A DNA stretch of 64,000 nucleotides from UBA7672 sp038326205 (GCA_038326205.1 JBBQJV010000013.1:1-64000), one strand, 5' to 3'. Shown: positions 25,490 through 33,626, numbered from the stretch's first letter. Translations and numbers: made by a program. The notes: a model not told the origin generated them from the letters alone.

Positions 25490-25519
25490 CGTGCCCGCCC
25501 GGATGACCGGACGGGCACG
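25490..25519. other. Strong hairpin with no U-tract
   Basis: Arms pair at 12 of 13 positions (CGTGCCCGCCCGG / CCGGACGGGCACG) around ATGA. It lies 91 bases downstream of the stop of the small basic peptide gene, but no T-run follows on either strand. Confidence 0.45.
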
Positions 25520-25609
25520 AGGAATACACTAGTCTCTGGGAATTGGGCGGCCTCAGAAGTTATGAGGCGCTGGCCAAGGACTGGCTGCCCAATGCGAAGA
25601 GCTTAGCTA

Positions 25610-25693
25610 CTACTTCTTCTTCTTAGCAGCTTTCGCCGGTTTTTTGGCGGCGGCTTTCGCCGGCTTCTTCGCAGCTTTTTTGGCAGTGGCCAT
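25610..25693 (-). CDS. 27-residue Lys/Ala/Pro-rich histone H1-like peptide
   Basis: Complement reads ATG to TAG, 27 codons: 12 Lys, 11 Ala, 2 Pro, plus Met and one Thr. It contains two K-K-P-A-K-A units and ends in four Lys. AAGGAG lies 8 bases before the ATG, a strong start signal. The composition is that of histone H1 C-terminal tails and of bacterial H1-like (Hc1/AlgP-type) tails, usually attached to longer proteins. Binding to DNA or RNA is inferred from charge. The upstream region has an 8-bp inverted repeat and four GANTC sites. A simple-repeat origin without function is possible. Confidence 0.6.
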   Translation of the reverse strand: MATAKKAAKKPAKAAAKKPAKAAKKKK

Positions 25694-25753
25694 TCTAAGT
25701 CTCCTTGATGGTCCCTCAGGTGTCTGCTCGCTAGCGAACTCGCACCCACTGAA

Positions 25754-25809
25754 GTTGAGTCATATCCGATCGGAATTCCGACTCAACGAATCTCTCATAC
25801 ACCAGACTC
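25754..25809. promoter_or_regulatory. GANTC-rich inverted repeat upstream of the Lys/Ala/Pro peptide
   Basis: GTTGAGTC (25754-25761) and GACTCAAC (25780-25787) are perfect 8-base inverted arms separated by 18 bases. Four GANTC sites (25757, 25780, 25788, 25805) fall in 53 bases, against about one per 256 expected. The first three are 61-100 bases upstream of the peptide gene; the fourth lies inside the tsaC 3' end. In Caulobacterales, GANTC methylation by CcrM and binding by GcrA control such promoters. Confidence 0.5.
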
Positions 25810-26787
25810 GCGCGAGAGTAGAGTACCCCTGCGAAGACGATCGTTGATTGCCTCGCCGAGTCCGCTCGCCGGAATCGTCTGCACCGCGATCGCATCGTGA
25901 CTCACATCAAGCGCGCGCAGCATCGCGAAGAGGTTCGACGCGGCCTCGGTGAGGTCACCGCGAATCGATAGGTTGAGAGATGGTGAAACACCCTCGGGCG
26001 GCGCCCCGAAGGCGAGGAACGCCTCTCCATCCGACACGTTCAACGCATCGAGTCGGAGGTGCGCGCCTGGTGCGTAGTGGCGCCTCATCATGCCTGGTGC
26101 GACCACCCCGTCGGAGGCGTCGGGAGAGGCAAGCGGGCCTGTGAACAACTCTATCGCGGAGCGTGCAATGGCGCCCGCGCGAAGCAGCACGGCGCCGTTT
26201 TCTCCGGGCGCGATGATGGTCGATTCAACACCCGCAGAACACGCGCCGCCGTCGACGATCAGATCGATTCGAGCGCCGAGACCGGCCGCCACGTGAGCCG
26301 CTGTGGTGGGGCTCAACGCCTCTGATGGGTTCGCTGATGGAGCGGCGAGGGGGCGTCCGAAGCGGCGAATAATTTCAAGAGTTGCAATGTGTTGTGGAAT
26401 GCGAAGGGCGATAGACGGGAGCCCTGCAGTGGCGAGGTTGGAGACGGGACACTGCGTCTTGCGCGGAAGCACGAGTGTGAGAGGGCCAGGCCAGAAATGC
26501 TCTGCGAGCCGGCGTGCAAGCGGGCTGAAGTGTGCGAGCTCCTCCGCCATTGCGAGGCTCGCGACGTGACAGATGAGCGGGTTGAACGCGGGGCGTCCCT
26601 TGGCTGTGTAGATCGAGGCGACGGCGGCGCCGTTGGTGGCGTCGGCGGCGAGCCCGTAGACGGTCTCGGTGGGCACCGCGACGAGTCCGCCGGCGCGCAA
26701 AATGGAAGCCGCGCGATCGAGCGATGCGGGGTCGACGCCGACGGTCGGTGCGAGACCGCGCGGCGGACTATGTGAATCAGAGTTCAT
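25795..26787 (-). CDS. tsaC: L-threonylcarbamoyladenylate synthase (Sua5 type)
   Basis: 330 residues from the ATG at 26787. N-terminal YrdC domain: G-G-L-V-A-V-P-T-E-T-V-Y-G-L (34-47), K-G-R-P near 65, P-S-A-N near 150. It also has the C-terminal Sua5 domain with linker P-G-M-M-R-R-H-Y-A-P, so it is the long form. It makes threonylcarbamoyl-AMP for the t6A modification of tRNAs, used by TsaD. A longer start at 26892 would add 35 Arg/Ala-rich residues and is not chosen. Confidence 0.92.
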   Translation of the reverse strand: MNSDSHSPPRGLAPTVGVDPASLDRAASILRAGGLVAVPTETVYGLAADATNGAAVASIYTAKGRPAFNPLICHVASLAMAEELAHFSPLARRLAEHFWPGPLTLVLPRKTQCPVSNLATAGLPSIALRIPQHIATLEIIRRFGRPLAAPSANPSEALSPTTAAHVAAGLGARIDLIVDGGACSAGVESTIIAPGENGAVLLRAGAIARSAIELFTGPLASPDASDGVVAPGMMRRHYAPGAHLRLDALNVSDGEAFLAFGAPPEGVSPSLNLSIRGDLTEAASNLFAMLRALDVSHDAIAVQTIPASGLGEAINDRLRRGTLLSRESGV

Positions 26788-27061
26788 GCTTTTTCGAGTC
26801 CGCAAAGTGGCGCGTTGCGGCGCCCGCGAAGGTTCGAGAGACGTCGCGCGGGGCGCCGCGTGAGCGCTTCGCGCGTGACTCGCGCGGTTCAATTTCGTGA
26901 TCGCGCTGTGACATGCGGGTCACACTTTTTCGTAGGTCGAGGCGCGTTCGGATGCCCGACTTCGACTCTTCCGCGCGCTTCGCGGCGTGCCGCGCGCGGG
27001 TGTCGGCGGCGTGAGTCGCGCGCTTCATCCCTGACTCACTGGGATGACTCACTGACGACTC
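26774..27061. other. GANTC-dense, GC-rich intergenic region
   Basis: Eight GANTC sites in 288 bases (26774, 26796, 26877, 26964, 27013, 27033, 27046, 27057), about seven times expectation; the last four fall in 49 bases. The gene-free part is 26788-27048. It also contains CGCGCG-rich hairpins around 26970-27000. No gene is seen. It includes the tsaC promoter. Confidence 0.55.
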
Positions 27062-28350
27062 GCGACCACATCGATGACGACCTTCACATCATCGCCGACC
27101 CACTCTGCATCGCCCGACGCTTTCGCCGCGGTGGACGCGCCGACGCCGAGCGTGAGACGGCTGAGCGTGACTTCGCCGTGCATCGTCGCCGACGACCCGG
27201 TGAGGGCGAGGGTGAAGGGCAGGCGGACGGGGTGATCCACGCCTTTGATATTGAGGACGCCGGTCGCTTCGTATGACGTATCGGACATCTTGTAGACGCC
27301 GCCGGTCACTTCAAAGACGGCCTCGGGCGTCTTGGTGACGTCGAACCAGTCGCCCTGCACGACGTTCTCGTCGAAGTAGGACTCGCCGGTCGACACCTTG
27401 CCCAGCGGAATGGCGACGCGGACGTATCCATCCACAGGCCTGTCGGGATTGGCGGGGGCGTCGGTGTCGAGCTGGATCATCGCGGTCCAGTCAGGGAATC
27501 TCCCCTCATAGTTCTTGCCCATATAGCCGAACTTGAACGCCACAGAGCTCTTGGCGGCGTCGACAATCCACGTCGGCGCTTTCGAAGCGGGGGCTTGCTG
27601 TTCTTCCTGAGCGACAATGGGGCCAGCGGGCGGCGCGGCTGTCGCCATCGAGGTGGCGGCGATGGCGGCGAAGACCGCAATGGCTGCGCCGAAGGCCCAG
27701 ATTGCGCCGTATCCATTGTCGGGGGGACCTGCCGTGCGGCCGAAAACTCCGGGTGCGATGCGCGCCATGAGACCATCCTTGTCGATGAACTGATGTTTTA
27801 TCGCGCCGGCCACGTGGAGCGCGAGCAGTGCGATGATGACCCAGGGGAGTGCGTGGTGAATGCTCTCGGACTTAGCTGCGATGGACTCGCGCGTGGCGTC
27901 AGGCAGGCCCGGGATGCCGGGGATATACATTTCAAACGTCCCGAAGAAGCGCGTCTCGTGCTGCCCGATCTCGGCGGAGGCTATGATCCAGCCGGTGAGC
28001 GGCATGAGGAGCATGAGGAAATAGAGGAACACGTGCACGGCAGCAGCGACGTGCCTCTGCAGCGCGGGCATGGCCGGTTCCGGCGGTGGTGGGTTCATCA
28101 GGCGCCATATGATGCGAACGATGGTCAGCAGCAGGACTGTTATGCCGAACGACTTATGCAGCTGAATGATGGCGGTCTTCGGGCTGCCGGGGCCGTCGGG
28201 GAGCAGGTAGTCCATTATCCAGCCGACGGCGATGAGCCCGATTATGAGAAGTGCTATGGCCCAGTGGAGGCCGATGGCGACGGCGGTGTAGCGCTGTTGA
28301 TCCGCCGACACGGTGGGAGTGGCGGTAGGCTGGGTGGCAACGTCGGTCAT
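27049..28350 (-). CDS. Cytochrome b561 fused to YceI domain
   Basis: 433 residues from the ATG at 28350 (AGAGGA upstream). Residues 20-200: four membrane helices of a cytochrome b561 with heme-ligand histidines (G-L-H-W-A near 28, Q-L-H-K-S near 64, V-H-V-F near 105, L-H-V near 178). A further helix (about 225-245) leads to a C-terminal YceI lipocalin-like domain (W-I-V-D-A-A-K-S-S-V-A-F to the end). YceI proteins bind polyisoprenoid lipids such as ubiquinone-like molecules in the periplasm. The fusion suggests quinone-linked electron transfer at the periplasmic side. First of three YceI units here. Confidence 0.9.
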   Translation of the reverse strand: MTDVATQPTATPTVSADQQRYTAVAIGLHWAIALLIIGLIAVGWIMDYLLPDGPGSPKTAIIQLHKSFGITVLLLTIVRIIWRLMNPPPPEPAMPALQRHVAAAVHVFLYFLMLLMPLTGWIIASAEIGQHETRFFGTFEMYIPGIPGLPDATRESIAAKSESIHHALPWVIIALLALHVAGAIKHQFIDKDGLMARIAPGVFGRTAGPPDNGYGAIWAFGAAIAVFAAIAATSMATAAPPAGPIVAQEEQQAPASKAPTWIVDAAKSSVAFKFGYMGKNYEGRFPDWTAMIQLDTDAPANPDRPVDGYVRVAIPLGKVSTGESYFDENVVQGDWFDVTKTPEAVFEVTGGVYKMSDTSYEATGVLNIKGVDHPVRLPFTLALTGSSATMHGEVTLSRLTLGVGASTAAKASGDAEWVGDDVKVVIDVVASRQ

Positions 28351-28380
28351 GCTATGTCCTCTTTCTGAGGCCGAACTTGG

Positions 28381-28774
28381 GTGTGTGTATGCCACGGAAA
28401 AGGAGCTTCGTCGAAATCGGGGTTATGGCGGGAATGCTTACCGGGTGATGGCGGTGTTGGCCGAGTGTATGGCGACGCCCGAACGACATCCTGGGATCAC
28501 GGACCATGGGACCCGACCCGGCCTGATGGTCTCGATTATCGCGGCGCCGTTCGATGCGCCGGCCTTTTCGATGCGTTTCGGGCGGTAGATGCCCGGCATA
28601 GGGCCTCGCCCTATTTGGAACCGCTGGCGCGGCTCTACGATCTCTGGGCGCACGGCGTCGCTCTGCAGAACGGGCAGGACACGTCCAAGGTGCGCCAAAT
28701 CCAAGGTGCGCCAAAATGGTGAAGCCGTCAGCCTCGGCATCCTGGACACGGTGAAAGACGTGCGGCTGCCTTAA
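28381..28774 (+). pseudogene. Unidentified gene frameshifted by a 16-bp duplication
   Basis: A frame from 28381 (H-R-A-S-P-Y-L-E-P-L-A-R-L-Y-D-L-W near its end) stops at 28722 right after a perfect 16-base tandem duplication (28684-28699, 28700-28715). If one copy is removed, the frame continues N-G-E-A-V-S-L-G-I-L-D-T-V-K-D-V to the TAA at 28772-28774, which reads like a natural C-terminus. The N-terminal part is uncertain and no family is recognised. The rest of the 28351-28980 gap shows nothing else. Confidence 0.45.
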
Positions 28775-28980
28775 AAGCTCGGCGCGTTGCAGTCGCTGAA
28801 TGCTCAAGAGGCAGACGCGTGCACCTCCGTGGCGAAAGTGGAAAAGCCAGATCCTCCGTTCTTCATCGCCGGGTAGTGCTTCGTGAATTCTGCTCCGTTC
28901 CACCGGAAGCCGCTGCTTCGGCAGATTGACACGCGGCGTCGGGGCTGGGCGGATGCGGGCAGGCAGCTGGGCAGTTTCGC

Positions 28981-29808
28981 ATGCGGATGAAGGTGATTGC
29001 GGCGGCAGTGCTGGCGGCGTTGCTCGCCGGTGGGGCCGTGAGCGGGGCGGCGGCTCAGGGCGGCTGAGGTTTCCATGCCGGCCTCGTAGCGGTAGCGAAG
29101 GATCACCAGTTCACCGGCGACCAGCAGTTTGCGCTCGACAGGACGCTGCAGAAGGGCGCAGCGGCGATCTACAAGTTCAATGTGAAGGCGGACGAGGATT
29201 ATGTCATCACCGCGCTTTGCGATGCGCACTGCACCAGTGTGGGGTTGCGGGTTACGGACGCGGCGGGCGCCATTCTGGTCGAGGGTCAGTTCGACAGCGA
29301 GAAGCCGATGCTCGGCTTCCACACCGACAAGGCGGGTGAAGTCACGGTGGCGACTGCGATGGCGCGGTGCAATCACGACGATAGCTGGGCCTTTAGCGTG
29401 GCGCTCTTCGGCGCAGGGGAAAAAGCCGCGACAAGCGAGGCCGCGTTCGACGCCGTGCGCGAAAAGATCGACGCACAGTGGCGCGAGGCGGGGCTGGTGC
29501 GCGTTGGCGAGGCGAAGGTGGGCGCGCTGACGGTGGGTTTGAACAAGCGAGTTGAGCTCGCGATCGACCCGGCGAAGAAATATGTGGTGATCGGGCGTTG
29601 CGACGATGCGTGCGGCGACATTGACCTGTTGGCGCTGCGCAATGGCGATTACAGTGACACGATGCTGGCCTACATGACGCCGGATGCGACGCCGACCCTG
29701 ACGCTCGATCCGGGCGTATCGGGGCGCAAGGTCTATGTGCAGGTCGACAGGAGCAAGTGCGCGGCCAAGGCCTGCGCCTTTGCGGTCGGCGTGTTCACCA
29801 GGCCGTAG
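28981..29808 (+). pseudogene. Secreted two-domain protein with in-frame TGA at 29065
   Basis: The ATG at 28981 opens a good signal peptide ending G-A-A-A-Q-G-G at codon 28. Codon 29 is TGA, and the same frame then stays open for 246 codons. The body has two similar units: Y-V-I-T-A-L-C-D-A-H-C near codon 68 with L-R-V-T-D, and Y-V-V-I-G-R-C-D-D-A-C near codon 200 with L-L-A-L-R-N. Each carries a C-D-x-x-C motif and resembles a pre-peptidase C-terminal-like beta sandwich. No function known. TGG to TGA (W-G-F) is the simplest lesion. Confidence 0.65.
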
Positions 29809-29860
29809 GCGAAGAACTACTGTGCTTCTCTGGGCTATCTATCGACCGTATTCCTACGAC

Positions 29861-29964
29861 TTGTCATCCCGGCCGCAGCGAAGCGGAGAGCTGGGAGCCA
29901 TTCTTCAACCCTCGCGAATCTGAAATGGGTCCCTGATAGCGCTGCGCGCCTCCGGGATGATAAG
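29861..29964. repeat. GTCAT-bounded palindromic repeat, copy B
   Basis: Starts CTTGTCATCCCGG and ends CCGGGATGATAAG, inverted with one mismatch. The interior contains GGGAGCC and GGGTCCC elements and differs from copies A and C, so it is a related subfamily. It fills the gap between the broken two-domain gene and the YceI lipoprotein stop. Confidence 0.7.
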
Positions 29965-29975
29965 CTGTGGTTGCT

Positions 29976-30587
29976 TCAGTGCTTCGTGAATTCCGCTTCG
30001 ATGACGATCTCGACGTCGTCACTGACGGCGGAGAGATAGTCGGTGAAGCCGAAGTCGGAGCGCTTGAATGTGCCGCGGGCCGAGAAGCCGACGGCGGGGC
30101 GGCCGCCATACATGACGGCTTTGTCCATGCCGCCATTGTAGGTGACTTCGAGGGTCGCAGGCTTGGTGATGCCACGGAAGGTCAGGTTGCCGGTGACCGT
30201 GCCGGTGAACTGGCCGGTGGCGACGGCGCGGGTGCTGTCGAAGACGATCTGCGGGAATTGCGCGCCCTTGAGGAAGTCAGTGCCGATCTTCTTGTCCCAG
30301 CCGGTGTCGGTGGGATGGTCGGCCTGCACGGCGAGGGGATTGATGATGGCGCGGACTTTCGAGGCGGCTGGGTTGGCCGGGTCGAAGTCGAGCGTCGCGT
30401 CGAAGTCGGTGAGCCGCACAGTATAGTAAGAGAGGCCCATGTGCTTGACGCGCGCCAGTAGCGAGGCGTGCGGCTTTTCGATCTGGTAGGCGCCTGTCGG
30501 GAGGCTGGTCAGCGATTGCGGCGTCTGCTCCGCGGTAAGGGCGCAGGAAGAGAGCACAAGCGGGAGAAGCAGGAGAGCCAGACGCAT
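29976..30587 (-). CDS. YceI family lipoprotein
   Basis: 203 residues. Lipobox L-V-L-S-S-C (Cys15). Then the YceI fold: G-A-Y-Q-I-E-K-P-H-A, F-D-P-A-N-P, F-P-Q-I-V-F-D-S, G-N-L-T-F-R-G-I-T-K-P, and F-G-F-T-D near the end. GAGG upstream of the ATG. It likely holds a polyisoprenoid ligand in the envelope. Downstream of a second YceI gene on the same strand. Confidence 0.88.
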   Translation of the reverse strand: MRLALLLLPLVLSSCALTAEQTPQSLTSLPTGAYQIEKPHASLLARVKHMGLSYYTVRLTDFDATLDFDPANPAASKVRAIINPLAVQADHPTDTGWDKKIGTDFLKGAQFPQIVFDSTRAVATGQFTGTVTGNLTFRGITKPATLEVTYNGGMDKAVMYGGRPAVGFSARGTFKRSDFGFTDYLSAVSDDVEIVIEAEFTKH

Positions 30588-30690
30588 ATGCGGACCTCGA
30601 GTGATGACCCTTGTTCAACGCTTCCTATACCTGCGGTCCGTTGTGGTGGCTCTCTAATTCCTGCAGAAGCGGAAACGCACACTCTGCATT

Positions 30691-30788
30691 GTCATTGCGG
30701 GCGGAGCGAAATGCAGGCTCGGAACCAAGGAATTGCGCGTGCCGCCTCTGGGTTCCGGTTCACGCGCTTTGCGGGTGTCCGGAATGAC
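30691..30788. repeat. GTCAT-bounded palindromic repeat, copy C
   Basis: Begins GTCATTGCGGGCGG and ends CGGAATGAC. The 41 bases from CTGGGTTCCGG to the end match copy A with about six differences. It lies between the two YceI genes. Confidence 0.75.
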
Positions 30789-30816
30789 AGTGAGAGTGGG
30801 GCGTGGGTTAAGAAAT

Positions 30817-31443
30817 CTACTTCTGTTCGAACTCGGCGTTTATTTCGATTTTGACGTCGTCGGCGATGGGGCCGCCGGCGGCCATGCCCCAGGTGGTCTT
30901 GTTGATGGAGCCGACCGCGCGGAAGCCGACCTTCGATTTGCGAGGGGCGGGGTAAGCCTTGAAACCATTATAGGTCACATCGAGCGTGACCGGCTTGGTG
31001 ACGCCTAGGAAGGTGAGGTTGCCCGTCATCTTGCCAGTGTTGTCGCCAGTCTTGGTGACGGCTGTGGAGGCGAAGGCGATGGTCGGGAACTTGCCGGCAT
31101 TGAACCAGCGGTCGCCGGTTGCGAGTTCGTTGTTGAAGTCGGTCTTGCTGTCGGCCGGGCGCGTCTTGAGGAAGTCGGTCTCGATCGACTTGGGATCGAT
31201 GGAGGCCGTGATCTTCGACTTGGTGACGTTTGCGGGGTCGAAGTTCAGCTGGATGTCGAAAGTGGTGAAGCGGGCGGTGTACCATGAGAGGCCGTTGTGC
31301 AGGCCCTGCCATTGGATCGTCGCGTGCGTCTTATCTACGGAATAGGCGCCAGCGGGGGCGGCGGCTTGAGCGCAGGCGGTCTGCGCCGTGGCTGTAATGG
31401 CGAGAAGCGCCATGGCGGTGAAGCCGGCGAGGATGTGGCGCAT
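30817..31443 (-). CDS. YceI family periplasmic protein
   Basis: 208 residues from the ATG at 31443 (GGAGA upstream). Signal peptide ending A-C-A-Q, then G-A-Y-S-V-D-K-T-H-A, F-D-P-A-N, F-P-T-I-A-F-A-S, G-N-L-T-F-L-G-V-T-K-P-V and W-G-M. Paralogue of the YceI lipoprotein downstream and of the b561-fused domain. A lipid-binding periplasmic carrier by family. Confidence 0.9.
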   Translation of the reverse strand: MRHILAGFTAMALLAITATAQTACAQAAAPAGAYSVDKTHATIQWQGLHNGLSWYTARFTTFDIQLNFDPANVTKSKITASIDPKSIETDFLKTRPADSKTDFNNELATGDRWFNAGKFPTIAFASTAVTKTGDNTGKMTGNLTFLGVTKPVTLDVTYNGFKAYPAPRKSKVGFRAVGSINKTTWGMAAGGPIADDVKIEINAEFEQK

Positions 31444-31670
31444 GAAAGTCTCCGATAGGTCTGGACGTTGATCGTCTTTACGGCGGAAAGGTGGGGTGTA
31501 CCCGGCGCAGCGTCCAGTGGGCAAAGACGGTGAACGCGGCCGACAGACGGTCGGCTGACGCGAAATTGATCTTTTTGACAGTCGTCCGGTGGCAGACGCT
31601 GGCAAACCAGCGGACGCAGCGGTAGCGTTGTGCATCAGATTTGGCGACGGGGGTCGCAGGGAGCAGGGAC

Positions 31671-33044
31671 ATGGTTTTCGGCGCGGGGGCTTTCGGCAAA
31701 ATGCGCGCGTGGACCGCAGGGGCTTTTGTCTCGACAGCGCTCATCACTGCTATGGCGACTAGCCTTGCCGGCATCGCGCCCGCATTGGCGCAGGGCCCGA
31801 CCGTGCAGGATGGCGATCTCGACAGCGCTCTCACAACACTGGAGCCAGAGTTCTACTGCGTCTTTGACGTGCTGTCGCAAACCGACGCCTTCTATGACAT
31901 CGCCGATGTGTGGGTCGCGGCAGACGCGTCGCAGGCCGACATCGAGGCCGCCGATGACGTTCTTTCAAAAGCCGTCAAGGAATGCGCCGACTCCTACGAC
32001 TGGTCCGAAGACGTGCAAACGCTCGGCGCCAGCGTTGGCGTTCATGGTTCCGTGGTTGAAGTCGTGACCGACGAGATGGTGCTGGCGGGGGTGAAAGAGG
32101 AAAAGCTGCAGGGCATCTTCGAGATGCTGGCCGACCTCGATGAGGGGGATACACAGGCATTCGTCGATTCGAGCTGGGTCGAGGACTATGCCTTCAAGAA
32201 GAAGATGTATCGCGCGCTGGTGCGGTTCGGGCTGCCGAACGAGGACGCGGCGCTTGAGAACTCCATGCTGGTGCTGGAGTCGTCTGTGTTGACGGCGGAC
32301 GCCATCGCGAAATGGGTGGACGCAAAAAACATCGACGTTTCAGCTGAAGTGCCGGAAACATCGCCGCCGCGACCGGCGAACAAGTCGGGCAAGTCCGCAA
32401 GCACCACGCCACGCCCGCCCAAGATGGAAATCGCGGCGACGGGCACCGGCTGGTATGTCGCGCCGGGCGGATATCTCGTGACCAACGCGCATGTGGTCGA
32501 GGACTGCAAGATGGTCACGCTGAAGAGCGGGACGGAGCTTCAGGTCATCAACGTGCAGCCTCGCGAGGATCTCGCGCTTCTAAAGGGAGTGACAGAAGTT
32601 GCACCGTTGTCGCTTCGCGATGGCCGCAGCGCGCGTCTGGCGGAGGACGTGCTGGTCGCGGGTTATCCGCTGGGCGGCATCTTGTCGTCAGGGATCAACG
32701 TAACAGTCGGGACGGTCTCGGCGCTGGCAGGGATGGGCGATGATACGCGCCGGTTCCAGTTCACCGCGCCGGTGCAGCCGGGCAATAGTGGCGGACCCGT
32801 GCTCGACACGTCAGGGCATGTGATCGGCGTGGTTGTCTCGAAGCTAAACGCGATGAATATTCAGGACCAGATCGGTGACATTCCGCAGAACGTGAATTTT
32901 GGCATCGCCCTGCCGAGCCTGATCAAGTTCCTCAAGAGCAATGACGTTCCGTTCGAACCGAAAGTGTCGAGCAAGCCGGTCGACAAGGTTGATCTCGCTG
33001 AACTGGCGCGAGATTCAACCGTGCTGCTGCAGTGTTATCAGTAG
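31671..33044 (+). CDS. Secreted trypsin-like serine protease with N-terminal helical domain
   Basis: 457 residues from the ATG at 31671 (AGGGAG upstream). Signal peptide ending A-L-A-Q (about residue 31). Residues 35-215 form an unfamiliar, probably helical, Asp/Glu-rich domain. A Pro/Ser/Lys linker follows, then a trypsin fold with catalytic His274 (N-A-H-V-V), Asp300 (R-E-D-L-A-L-L) and Ser373 (G-N-S-G-G-P-V). No PDZ domain is visible, unlike DegP. Periplasmic or secreted endopeptidase. The next gene is a broken copy of the N-terminal domain alone. Confidence 0.85.
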   Translation: MVFGAGAFGKMRAWTAGAFVSTALITAMATSLAGIAPALAQGPTVQDGDLDSALTTLEPEFYCVFDVLSQTDAFYDIADVWVAADASQADIEAADDVLSKAVKECADSYDWSEDVQTLGASVGVHGSVVEVVTDEMVLAGVKEEKLQGIFEMLADLDEGDTQAFVDSSWVEDYAFKKKMYRALVRFGLPNEDAALENSMLVLESSVLTADAIAKWVDAKNIDVSAEVPETSPPRPANKSGKSASTTPRPPKMEIAATGTGWYVAPGGYLVTNAHVVEDCKMVTLKSGTELQVINVQPREDLALLKGVTEVAPLSLRDGRSARLAEDVLVAGYPLGGILSSGINVTVGTVSALAGMGDDTRRFQFTAPVQPGNSGGPVLDTSGHVIGVVVSKLNAMNIQDQIGDIPQNVNFGIALPSLIKFLKSNDVPFEPKVSSKPVDKVDLAELARDSTVLLQCYQ

Positions 33045-33071
33045 GACGACGCGGTCGCTGGAGCGTTTGCG

Positions 33072-33626
33072 GTGGTGAAGGTGTTTGCCGTCGTCGCTGG
33101 CGCGGTGCTGGTTACGTTTGTTTCGGGAACTGCGAGCGCGCAGGAGCCGGATGATGCGATGCTGTGCATCTATGATGCCGGATCGGCGCAGGACAGCGAA
33201 GCTGTCGCCGACGCTTTCCTCTAGGGCGAAGGGATGAAGGCCGGCGATGTCTTGCTCGACGGGGCGACGCAGGGGTGTTCAGACCAGTACAAGTTTTCAG
33301 AAACCAGGACGACGGCCGCGCTGGAACTTACGACTTGTCGCATCGCGATCGACTACCTGACCGACGATCTCAAGTTCATGGGCGCCAGTGACGCAGCGAT
33401 CGATGGTGTGGTCGATACCTGCGACGCGCTTGGCGCCGACGATGTCGACCTGTTCTATGACACCGGATGGCGTGACAACGCGAACTTCCTTGCGCGGCTT
33501 AATGCGGAACTCCTGAATGCAGGATTTCCCGACAAGGCCGAAGACCTGGCGATGGCCCACGATATATTCGAGATTTCCGCGATGGCGGACGAAGCAAGGT
33601 ATTCGTTCATGTTTGCGGAAGAATGA
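33072..33626 (+). pseudogene. Paralogue of the protease N-terminal domain, broken by TAG at 33222
   Basis: From a GTG at 33072 the frame has a signal peptide ending T-A-S-A-Q, continues to A-D-A-F-L, meets TAG at 33222-33224, then stays open for 134 codons to 33626. The part after the stop (Y-D-T-G-W-R-D-N-A-N-F-L-A-R-L-N-A-E-L) aligns with the protease upstream (V-D-S-S-W-V-E-D-Y-A-F-K-K-K-M-Y-R-A-L). Both have G-F/L-P-x-x-A/D-E-D-A/L. Function unknown; the pair suggests a tandem duplication without the protease part. Confidence 0.65.

Noticed and set aside
25056..25506. Plus-strand ORFs in the 25-kb gap
   Set aside because: They consist mostly of palindromic repeat copy A translated; the same peptide pattern recurs at copy C, as expected for a DNA repeat.
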